Shown here: positions 1-9,000 of the stretch, in pieces
How positions within the stretch are numbered: the stretch's first letter is position 1
Layout: every line of letters starts with the position of its first letter
NCBI GenBank assembly: GCA_041859095.1
Contig: JBHEKY010000014.1
Span: forward strand, 1-13,248
DNA length: 13,248 bases
From: UBA1422 sp041859095
Lineage (GTDB): Bacteria > Bacillota > Clostridia > Peptostreptococcales > Anaerovoracaceae
Direction: 5' to 3'
The notes under the pieces: generated by a model
What the model was told of the DNA's origin: nothing
Database searches by the model: none
The model's input: only the letters and a program-made list of their open reading frames with translations
Program-made: the position numbers and the translations under genes

Positions 1-1509
1 GTTGACTATGATATTGCAACAGTTTTTTATTTTAGTTATCTCACTTTTAACGTCCTGATTTTGTATATCGGTTATAAAATGGTCATATGCCCCTTCATCA
101 AAGACTAAATCGTTAGGCGCACAATATTTTTTAAGAATTTCTTTGTCAAATAAATAATTTTCAATCTCCCATCTCCTAAGAAGTCTATGATTTTTGGGAT
201 TATTATCTAAATATAATTTTCGAGCCGTCTCGTCAACAAATTTACCTGATGCCATGTCTCGATCTTTTACCAACAAAATCTCAATCCCCTCAATTGCCTT
301 TGTTAATATTGTTATTGCTAATTCGCTTCTTTGATCTAACTCTGTATTGCCGCCACTCGATATAAATATTGTCTCAGGGTACTTCTCGGAGAATATTGTA
401 TTATATACATTTGCGTCTAGTCCCATCTCTATATTTCCTGTTCCTGGCTTCGCACGTCCTTCACAATATATAATTCTTCGAGGGCTAATTAGGTTTGACA
501 AATCATCAAGCGCTGTCGAAAATAGTGATCTCCAATTGTGGCGATTGCACTTTATTGGCACTAATGTGAATGCATTTTGTGCCCACTTATTTTCTTCTTT
601 GAACTCGATTATCTGAGAATCATCTTTTAGTTCATCTTGCAGTGCCCTTAAAAATCCGATGCTGTGAGTTGCGACCCACAGTTGGCACGATTCTCCAAGC
701 ATTTTGTTTATTTCAACAAGCAACTTTCGCTGAATGGCTGTATTTAGGTGCAGTTCAGGCTCATCAATGATAAAGATCGTATCATTATATTCATCTCTTC
801 TTAAGTATAAATCTAATAGTATGTCTATTACTTCCTTTTCTCCCGAAGATAGCACGTTGAATGAAAACGCCGCGTCAGTGTCTGGTTTGCTAAAAAACAA
901 TGTCCCTTTTCCATCCTCAATATTTCCAAGATTTTCGATTTTAATATTCAAACAATTACTTATAGCGATATTCAGTGCTCCCATGATATGGTTTTTCGCA
1001 TCGCTTGGCCTACAGTCGTTATCATTTAAATAGTTATTATACTTTATTTGCATTCTCCTATAGCTGTCATCCATTCTTTGATCAATCGAAGATGTTGTAG
1101 TTGCACCAAAGCTATTCAGCTTTAACTCAGGCACCGCTCTCGCTTCTCGAACATTTAACTCAGAATTAAATCTAAACGGACTTCTAAATGAAAATATCGT
1201 ATTTGCCTTGCCTTGGCTGTTCTTCGCTTCTCTTATAGTTGAATATACACCCGTCTCAAATTCAATTTGTATATTATGTTGGTTGAACGCGGGATCTGAT
1301 TTTTGTGAGTGATATGTATAGTCCTTTTGACCTGTATTACCGATAGTACCAAATGCACTCGCATGATATAGCATGGCATCAAATACACTGCTTTTTCCGC
1401 AGCCGTTAGGACCAACTAGCGCAATAATACGTCGAGGATTGTCCCCTAAATCTATTGTTAAGTCATGGAACCGTTTGTATCCAGAAAAATGTAATCTCTT
1501 AATTCTCAT
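1..1509 (-). CDS. AAA (ABC-type) ATPase fused to TOPRIM/DUF4435-like domain, 3' end outside window
   Basis: The frame is open from an ATG at 1509 to the window edge (503 codons, no stop), so the C-terminus is missing. The start follows TGGGAG with 6 nt spacing. An SMC/RecF/OLD-type ATPase domain fills about residues 1-320: Walker A GPNGCGKSS at 33-41, signature LSSGEKE near 222, Walker B IFIIDEPELHL near 249 and switch histidine in ATHS. A TOPRIM-like domain follows, with an acidic YCEGR motif near 349, KDRDM near 413 and RRWEIENYLF near 447, the last typical as I recall of DUF4435 proteins. ATPase-TOPRIM proteins include OLD nucleases and the AriA/AriB pair of the PARIS anti-phage system, so a defence role is likely but inferred. 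It lies downstream of decayed DNA and looks like an independent unit. The ATPase call is firm. The choice between OLD-type and a PARIS-like fusion is open. Confidence 0.85.
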   Translation of the reverse strand, partial: MRIKRLHFSGYKRFHDLTIDLGDNPRRIIALVGPNGCGKSSVFDAMLYHASAFGTIGNTGQKDYTYHSQKSDPAFNQHNIQIEFETGVYSTIREAKNSQGKANTIFSFRSPFRFNSELNVREARAVPELKLNSFGATTTSSIDQRMDDSYRRMQIKYNNYLNDNDCRPSDAKNHIMGALNIAISNCLNIKIENLGNIEDGKGTLFFSKPDTDAAFSFNVLSSGEKEVIDILLDLYLRRDEYNDTIFIIDEPELHLNTAIQRKLLVEINKMLGESCQLWVATHSIGFLRALQDELKDDSQIIEFKEENKWAQNAFTLVPIKCNRHNWRSLFSTALDDLSNLISPRRIIYCEGRAKPGTGNIEMGLDANVYNTIFSEKYPETIFISSGGNTELDQRSELAITILTKAIEGIEILLVKDRDMASGKFVDETARKLYLDNNPKNHRLLRRWEIENYLFDKEILKKYCAPNDLVFDEGAYDHFITDIQNQDVKSEITKIKNCCNIIVN

Positions 1510-1558
1510 GTAAATCTCCCATTAAGCCGACAAAATTAGAGTTTGAACCGTTTGTATC
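1468..1558. repeat. 14-bp direct repeat at the start of the ATPase gene
   Basis: The 14-mer GAACCGTTTGTATC occurs at 1468-1481, inside codons about 10-14 of the ATPase gene, and again at 1545-1558, upstream of its ribosome binding site, with a 77-bp period. It may be chance, a footprint of a local duplication, or a regulatory site. I cannot tell which. Confidence 0.5.
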
Positions 1559-1790
1559 TGGGGTTACAAATTGTATTTAAAAAATATACTGCATGCTGTT
1601 CGTAATTATAAGTAAAGCACTATAATTATTTACTATTAACACATACAAGTATCCGGTTCATTCCCCTTATCGTCATTTGTGCAACCAGTTGACCTTGAGA
1701 AAGATTTTACTCAGATACAGACTGGTAATATTATTTATTCTCCCTGTAGGTTACAGTATAGACTGGATGTTATTTCGGAAATAAAGCTGA
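1511..1790. other. Gene-free spacer, probably decayed coding DNA
   Basis: No intact gene on either strand. On the minus strand short open stretches in changing frames follow the pseudogene at 1791-2010, as expected of a gene worn down by indels. The ribosome binding site of the ATPase gene (GGGAG) lies at its low end. A TATAAT-like box on the minus strand near 1605-1612 could serve that gene, but I see no convincing -35 box for it. Confidence 0.4.
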
Positions 1791-2010
1791 TTAATAACTA
1801 TTTGGTGTTGCATAAAATGAGACTGCGTTTTTTGAAGATTCATGGGTTGAGTTTGCCGTAGAGGTTTTTTGCAACATTACCGTTTTTTGTAATCCATGTT
1901 TTTCTCTTGCTGATTGTTAAACTCGTCATACTGAGATTCGCCTGAATACCACATCTGCACAATCCGATACACAGCATCAATGTAAGAATTATTTTAGCAG
2001 GATTCTTCAT
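1791..2010 (-). pseudogene. Frameshifted small secreted protein (remnant)
   Basis: A minus-strand ATG at 2010 opens a frame with a signal-peptide-like start (MKNPAKIILTLMLCIGL, then a Cys-containing segment) and runs only to a TGA at 1840-1842. The A6 run at 1865-1870 (T6 on the plus strand) marks a break. Removing one A joins the frame to a Ser/Thr-rich continuation (NVAKTSTANSTHESSKN, then VSFYATPNSY) that stops at 1791. Further frame changes below 1791 would continue it, so more than one lesion is likely. I do not recognise the family; it would have been a small exported protein. A sequencing error in the homopolymer is an alternative to true decay. A weak GGGGAAAA precedes the start. Confidence 0.45.
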
Positions 2011-2033
2011 TTTTCCCCATATCCTATATTCAA

Positions 2034-2042
2034 GGGGGGGGG
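2034..2042. repeat. G9 homopolymer tract (C9 on the minus strand)
   Basis: Nine consecutive G residues lie 24 nt upstream of the start of the small secreted-protein remnant and just after the stop of the preceding remnant. Long G/C runs slip in replication and sequencing. Here the run lies between frames, not inside an intact gene. Confidence 0.85.
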
Positions 2043-2050
2043 AGTCAATC

Positions 2051-2227
2051 CTAAAAATTTACCGAAACTGTGACTTCCATAGTCCAAAAGCAAAAATCTG
2101 CATCTCGTGGTGGCGTAAATACATATTTAGCCACTACTCTGACATTATTGCCTATTTTTATATGGGGCTCTGGATCAGTATTTTCTCCTAAGCCTTTTAT
2201 TAGAAAAATAACGATGCCCAAGGCGGT
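2051..2227 (-). pseudogene. C-terminal remnant of an unidentified protein
   Basis: A minus-strand frame is open from just after a TAA at 2228-2230 to a TAG at 2051-2053. Its product begins with a hydrophobic stretch (ALGIVIFLIKGL) and continues with a polar, beta-rich segment (GENTDPEPHIKIGNNVRVV, then KYVFTPPRDADFCFWTMEV). The only starts are a TTG at 2221 with no ribosome binding site, or internal ones. The composition looks like real coding sequence, so I read it as the tail of a gene whose front was lost or shifted between the membrane-protein gene and this point. No family is recognised. Confidence 0.3.
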
Positions 2228-2265
2228 TTATCCAAAATCGGTCCAGTGGATTTGTCGTTGGTGGG

Positions 2266-2895
2266 TTAGGGATTATTTGCAACTCTATCTTTTATTATTT
2301 TATTCGACATCATAGCGCTGACTATGAACGAAAGCAATACACCACAAACCATCAGGATAGAAAAAAGTTTCAGGTCGAAACCACCACTCTTTATATACCA
2401 ATCCAGTAGTTGGCTGCCCAATAAGGTTCCAATAAATATTGTCCCTATCGCAATTTCCCAATTCAGCGGACTATGGACAAACGTCAATGGAATAGTAAGA
2501 AACCAAAACATTAGAAACAGACATTGCATCGCAATATATTGGGAATCGATTCCATACCACTCCCATTGATGCGAGACATTGATGGTTGCCCCAATTATCA
2601 TCCAAATGATGTTACCTCGATATAAATATGCCAACAAGTTTTTATGCTGCTTGCTCAAATAAGACACAAGATATTCATTATTCTGAACCAGCCGGTATGT
2701 CAGAATAATTCCCCCGACAAGAGCTACCCCTCTAGATGCGACAAAGCTCATTTTTTCAGTCGCAAGTAATAGGTCAAAAAGCACGAATGCCGCAACTATC
2801 CATATACGCCATAAGTTTGCTGTAGTCTTAGGTGGCTTGGGCGTATCGCTGACAACGAACATGGCCTGTTTAATACTTTTATAAATGTTTCTCAT
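2266..2895 (-). CDS. Six-transmembrane protein, candidate immunity protein for the RHS toxin tip
   Basis: This encodes a 209-aa integral membrane protein. I use the ATG at 2895 because TAGGAG lies 4 nt upstream; an in-frame ATG at 2919 has no such site. Hydrophobic helices are visible near residues 29-46, 50-70, 93-108, 120-140, 146-166 and 175-196, with a short cytoplasmic-looking N-terminus rich in Lys and Pro and a basic C-terminus (NKIIKDRVANNP). There is no catalytic motif and I do not recognise the family. It is the first intact gene downstream of the RHS gene, on the same strand, 167 nt after its stop. In wapA/rhs loci that position is usually held by the cognate immunity gene, so this role is proposed from position alone. 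The alternative is an unrelated membrane protein. Confidence 0.8.
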   Translation of the reverse strand: MRNIYKSIKQAMFVVSDTPKPPKTTANLWRIWIVAAFVLFDLLLATEKMSFVASRGVALVGGIILTYRLVQNNEYLVSYLSKQHKNLLAYLYRGNIIWMIIGATINVSHQWEWYGIDSQYIAMQCLFLMFWFLTIPLTFVHSPLNWEIAIGTIFIGTLLGSQLLDWYIKSGGFDLKLFSILMVCGVLLSFIVSAMMSNKIIKDRVANNP

Positions 2896-2954
2896 GAATC
2901 TCCTACCATGCATATACAAATGTGTTACTTCTTGGTTTATATATTCTTGATACT

Positions 2955-3000
2955 ACTATTTTTCTTTGATCTTAAGAGGATTATCAAAATTAAAAATAGT
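2955..3000 (-). other. A/T-rich hairpin between the RHS gene and the membrane-protein gene
   Basis: ACTATTTTT (2955-2963) pairs with AAAAATAGT (2992-3000) over 9 bp. Inside it TTTGAT (2965-2970) pairs with ATCAAA (2983-2988), leaving a 1-by-3 internal loop and a 12-nt terminal loop. The stem is weak and lacks a following U-run on either strand, so it is not a standard terminator. It could be an operator or an mRNA processing or stability element. The rest of 2896-3062 shows no gene I can support. Confidence 0.45.
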
Positions 3001-3062
3001 GCGACTAGATCTTTCGTTTATGTCAAGATTTACCAACATCCACAAATACTTTGAGGCTGATA

Positions 3063-6000
3063 CTAGCGGTAATAATAGAAGTTGAAATTGAACATATGAT
3101 TATAAACGTATTTGGTCCTGTTAATAGTATCAAAATGCCATACAATCCACCCGCCTTTCAGTTCCGATTCCATCACACCTTTTCCACTTGGAAGGATGAC
3201 CCCATATCCACCAACTTGGAATCCCCGCTGGAATTTGCCGAGTAACCACATTGGATTAGATATAATACCATCAACAATCTCTCCTTTTAGATAACCGAAA
3301 AGAGCTTCTGCAACTTTTTTTGCAGCTATTTTAACAGCTGCTGTGGCCATATCTAGTAGAAATAAGTTGGCCTTAATTGCTCTTATTTGCCAGTATAAGG
3401 TTTTGCATTGATTACGCGTGTAATATTTTGTAAAAGCATGCCCACTAGGATCTACATAGTTTATCGGATTATTCGCACAATACACATAAAGGTGCCAGCT
3501 ATTTGGTTCGTTCACCTCGCCTCTGTAGGTATCCTCTGAAAGGAATCTACCAAGCTCTGGGTCGTAGTACCTGGCATTGAGGTAGTACTGTCCTGAATTC
3601 CAGTCATAGATGCCGCCCGTGTAGCAAATCTCGTTGGCGAGGGTGTAGCTGCCATCAACCTCGGTTACCCCAAATTCATCATAAGAATATTTGGTGGCAA
3701 CGCTTCCAGTCTCATCAAGGATGCTAGCTGTGCTGTTCCGGATATCCTTGTTATAAAGGTAATACGAAATATCCGTTGGAGCATACCTAGCGGAATCAAT
3801 GACGCTGCCAACAGGGTTTAGGAAGTTCTGGCTGGTCTTGACATCGCTTCCATCCGTTGTATAAAGCACACTATTACCCTGGTAGAAGTAGTTGGTTGGG
3901 GTGCCGTTTTCATCCTTGGAAATTCGCTGACCACTACCATTATAGGTGTTCTTCTGGTTTAGGGTAGTCTGTGCGCCTGTCAGAATGGTCGTACCTGCCA
4001 GTCTACTGTCTACTGTATAGGAATTGTTTACAACCTTCTGGACACTGCCTCTGGTTTCACTGTCCTGAGTCAGATTCCCTTTGAGGTCGTAGGTATATGC
4101 GGTTGATGCTGCTTGTTCAAATTGCCCGTTAACCTTGTTCTTTTCCACCATGGCCGTCAATTGATTTAGCCCGTTATAGACATACTCGTTGCGGGTGGTA
4201 TCGGTTTCCTTGGAAAGCCTGTTCCCGGCATTGTCATAGGTATAATTGGTGGTCCCTGTGGTCTGCCCCTGCGTGGTCTGAACCGTAGTCAGCCGGCCTA
4301 AGTCATCATAGCTGTATCCCTTGGTAATGTTTCCATCTACTTCTGATGTAATATTGGAGTTGGAATCGTACGCCAGTGTAAAACTTTCAAGTGTGGTACT
4401 GCCCTGCATATACTGCATGGAGACAACACGGCCAAAGCCATCATAGGAGTAATTCCGCTGAATGGTATTGGTCCCAGCTCCTGTGAAATCCGCTTTGTCA
4501 TAAATTCCAGATACCGCTCCAAAGCAGTCATAAGCGTAAGTCCTAAGGGTCTTATCAATCGTCCCCAAATTGGCTTTCACTTCAGTAATGCGACCATTTC
4601 CGTCATAGATATATTTCAACCCTTTGACTTCATCTGTCGAATTGAGAGGGTATGTAATTTCAGTGACCTGCCCAGCTGCATTGTAAGAATAGCTTGTTTT
4701 GTGGCCGTCCTTCTGGCTTACAGTGGGGATTGCAGCTTGGTTCAGTGCGGTTGCACCAGTCATTTGGCCCAGGCTGTCATACTCGAAATATTCGTAGTGA
4801 TAAGCTGTCATTTCTCCTAACGCATTTCTCTGGGAATCTATCTCGCCTATCATCTGGTCCAGACTGTTATACGTGTATTCCACCTTGGTCTGTTCAATTG
4901 AGTTAGTGCTATTGTTGGGGTCTAGAATTGACGTGGTTATCGTCGCAACCTGCCCCTTTGTATTATAAAAGTAGGTTTTAAACGAACTATCCTTGTAGGT
5001 TTCCTTGACCAATCGTCCCTGAGTGTCATAGGAAAATGCCGTGGTAATGCCGGTGGTCTCCGTACCAGTACGGGTCAGGGTTGTCAGCCCAGCCTTGTCA
5101 ACGATGCGAGTACTTAGCACGCCTGCCCCATCGGTGGTTGTGGTTGTGAACGGATCAGGATAGGAAATGTTGGTCTGAATGCCACCTGGTAACAGGTTTC
5201 CACTTCCATCCAGCGCGGCATCCTCTGTGATGCCAATTACTCTATCCATTGTATCATAGGTGAAGTGGGTGATGATACTTTTTCCATCGATTTGAGCCTT
5301 TACTTTCCCATTGTCATAATATAGGGTTTTAGTCAAAATGGAATCCAAAATGGCATCTTGGGTGTTGCTGTTGACTTTGTATGCTACGCCACTTGTCATA
5401 TCTATTTCTGGATTTGAAATGGCAGCAAACAGGTTTCCTTTTTGATCATAAAGAGTCATTGATGCTCTTGCAGGATTGCTTGCATCCCCGGGTGTGAATT
5501 CCAGCACCTGGTTGCCACTTTGATCATACTTGAAGTAACGCGATACGCCCCCGGAGGTTTCCTTCACCAGGTTTCCTTTGCCATCGCTCCACTTTGTTCT
5601 AGTCTGTCCGTTTTGTGTGGTTGTTTCCTTGTAGGCAATACTTACAGCTGAAATATTTAGTTCTGCTGGCATGGACATGCTGTATTCGTAGCCATAAGAG
5701 GTCGTTGAGCTTCCGCCTGAAAGTCCCCCCCCGGTAGTTGTTTTGCTCAGTTCACGATTTATGGAGTCAAAGGTGTAGGTTGTTGTGATTCCAAGTTCAT
5801 CTGTGGTACTAGTAAGGCTGCTATTTTTGTTATAGGTGCTTGCTGTGGTTTTAACAAGCCCACCTTCATCGCTGGTGACAGAAATCTCCCTGCCCAGATA
5901 ATCATATGCATGGGTAGTGGTTTTTCCGCTTAGGTCAACCTCAGACACAACACATCCCATAAGATCGTATTCTATCGCAGCCCCTACCTGCACGGTACCA

Positions 6001-9000
6001 GCGATGCTTGTGGTTTCAGTTACCTGACCTTCTCCATTCACTTCAGCAGTACCGGTTTGATTCGGGATAGATGCATTGGCGATATATACCTTCTCTTCTG
6101 TTACAAGAGAACCATCTGTTGGGTTTGGTGTGTATATATATTCTGTTTCTGTAACACCTTGACTGTTTAGGGGATCTACCGTTTCATTAATCACCCTGCC
6201 TTGGCCGTTATATTCGTATGTAGTTTCACTTTCAAGGGTTCCGTTGACTGCTTCCGCAACCACGGTTGGCGCGTTGGCATTGATACCGGTTTGCCCATAG
6301 GTATAGCTGGTGATTTCAGTCTGAAGTGGCGCACCGCTAACGGAAAGAACCTCTTTTTCCTGGGTGATGTTTTGGGTTGTGATGTCATAGGAAATGGTTT
6401 TAGTCTCGACGATTGGCTGGGACGCAAAGCCAACTGTTCCATCGATTAAGGTTTCAAAAAACCTTTGAGAAATGGTCTGCTCCACAATCAGAAGATTGTT
6501 GCAGGTATCTCCGCTGTCCCTGGTATATACGAACTGTGTAGTTATGCCAGATGCGTTGGTGCTTGTCAGACGTTTCCCGGTTTGTTCGTCAAGTACAGCC
6601 TGTTCGGTATAAAATTCAGAACTTCCAAATTTTTTCGTAACGGTGTTTATAGTGTTTCCATTGCTGTCCGTCGTATACCCGATCTGGAAATACTCGCTGT
6701 TTGGGTAGTTTACTTTGCTGGCTTTACCTCCTGTGTACTCGACAGAATAAGCGTTTTGCTCTCCGTCTTTTATCAGGTTTAATAGTCCAGAAGCGTCATA
6801 ACTATAGTCAAATACAACAGATTCTGTGGTGCCACCACCAGTGAATCCTCCTCGGCTATAGGTGACAGCATCTAGCTGCCCGGTGGAGGAGATGTCATAC
6901 ACCCGCTCTGTCAAATCAGGAAGAACAATCTTTGAAAGCGTATACGGGTTGGTGGCTGAATATGTCATTTCAATTTGTCGTTCATCTTGGCCTAAGGCAT
7001 TTAGCGAGGCAACTTTGGCGAGCCGACCGAAACTATCATATTCGTACCTAAGCCCAATTCCTGTGGGTTTGCTGGCTTTCATCACCTGCCCATTGATGTT
7101 GAAATCATAGGATGTGTTATCCTTAGTTTTAATCGTATACTTCACACCATTTACGGGTGTCGTATTGACTGTAAGGGAATAATCCATTGTTTGGTCGCAT
7201 TGGTACAGACCTCCCGTGCCAACGGTAAAGGTATACGTCGTTCCATCTCCCATGCGTAAATAGATTTTACCGTTTTCGTTGTAAAGCTCCATGTGATAAG
7301 AATCCGACCAGCCTTTTCCAATCATGCCAGTATTGGTTGACTGGCTATTGTATGTTCTGGCTAGGCCATAGTCAAACTCCATGTTGGTAAGGGAATAGTC
7401 CTGCTGGGTATATCCTAGGTTGCCGAATCGTTTTTCCACATATCCATTACCCGAGGGCGTGCCAAAGGTGAAATAGTCCATATAAAAGTTTTGTCCAATG
7501 CCTGCACTAAACTCAGCTATCGGTTTTTGTTCGCCGGATAAGGCACTCGAGACCACATCGGATACAATCTCTCCCCCTGAGGTGTTTTTCTTAATAACCT
7601 TGACTTTATAGTAATAGGTACCCGTCCCACCAATGCTCATATCAGCAAAGTAGGAGCTCTTCAGATCTGCCGCCAAAAGGGTGCTGCTATCCATGGTGAA
7701 ATTCGATGTTGTGCCCCGATATACCTTGTAATAAACCTGGGAAGGTATCGTTGTTGGAGGGTTCCAGTGTATTACATTTTTGCCGTAGTAATTGATGAGA
7801 CTTACATTACCAAGGTAAGTGGCGCTGTCTAGTACAATCGAATCATCTACGTAATAATTGATACCCGCTGATTCCACAAAATTGCCTGCCATGTCCACTG
7901 CTTTGATCTTGATGATATGCTGCCCCTGGCTGGTAATAGTATTTAGGGGCATTGTGTAACTGCCAGAGGCTGCGGACCCCATGGTAACATAAGCTCCATT
8001 GTCTACTTTGTACTGAACACTGGCCAAATGGGCTTCCGTAATAGCCCACCATGTAATGGTTGGATTGGTGGTAAGCGTCGGCGTGGTAGATGTTGTTGAA
8101 GGCGTAACTCCAATGCTCCCCAGTATCGGCGCTGTGGTGTCCGGTATGTAGGAAACTTGAAGGCAAGGATAATATGAAGTTGAAAGGGTGGGATGATCGG
8201 ACGCATAAATCCAGTTGTAGTCAATGATGGCTTCATTGTCGTATTTTATCATATAGCCATTATTGACTCCGGTGGCATACCAGTTAATAACCGATGCGTT
8301 CACAGGGAAGGTGTATTTAATATATGTTCCTCCAGTCTGACCGTTTACCGTTGCGATGGCAGCACTATTTGCAGGTTTGTTGGCCCAGGTTATAGTGGAA
8401 GTGCTCCAAGCTGATGTGGGTTGATATATGGTCATTGGGTGATAGGTGTTGGTACCGGAAGCGAGATAGCCAATCAGGTTTCCCCCGACGATATCATTAA
8501 CATTAGTGTCAATTGTTGGCCGGTTGGCAAAGCCGATGTATCCTCGGCAAGTGGCTCCGTCAGTTTTACCTATTTTAACATAGGGGGTAAGATAATGATT
8601 CCCCGCCGCGTCTCCACTATGTACATAGGTATCAAGGACATTCATGACAGTTTGCGCTGTGGTGACCGTGGGGTCGATTATAACAGGATAGACCCTTCCA
8701 GGGTCATTTATCCATTTAGAATCCGGGGTCATGGTCAAAATATATCCATCTGTAGTCTTGGAAAGTGCAAGCCCGATGGCCATGCTGTCATCAGGAAACA
8801 CTTTACTGTCAAACATGTATGGGGCGGGAATGGTAAATATAACATCAGCCTTTTCGTTGGTGAATGTGACGCTGTTATCTTCTTCAATTTTCCCAATCAA
8901 ATTCCCTGCATCAATAAGGTAACTGATGCTCTCAAACCCTTTGGGGGAGCTAACGATGATATTTTCTTTTACTTTATCCGGGGTAACGATGACTTCAACA

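Noticed and set aside
347..1033. Plus-strand open frames at 347-616 and 734-1033
   Set aside because: Both are antisense to the ATPase-TOPRIM gene, whose Walker A, signature and Walker B motifs are unambiguous on the minus strand.
1679..1861. 60-codon plus-strand frame in the gap region
   Set aside because: It overlaps the minus-strand pseudogene, has no ribosome binding site, and its product shows no domain character.
2070..2315. 81-codon plus-strand frame
   Set aside because: It overlaps the end of the membrane-protein gene and the remnant on the other strand. The product has odd composition and there is no ribosome binding site.
2920..3062. Short frame after the RHS stop (MLVNLDINERSS ... 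KIKEK)
   Set aside because: It has no ribosome binding site and only 27 codons from its ATG. It overlaps the hairpin and is likely chance.
4200..7050. Repeated YD-type motifs considered as a repeat array or CRISPR
   Set aside because: The repeats are protein-level YD repeats with variable spacing and diverged DNA, not identical direct repeats with unique spacers.
7843..8236. Alternative minus-strand frames within the RHS gene (7843-8166, 8003-8236)
   Set aside because: They are out-of-frame shadows of the DNRLRE/Ig region, rich in His, Gln and Arg as expected from frame-shifted reading.
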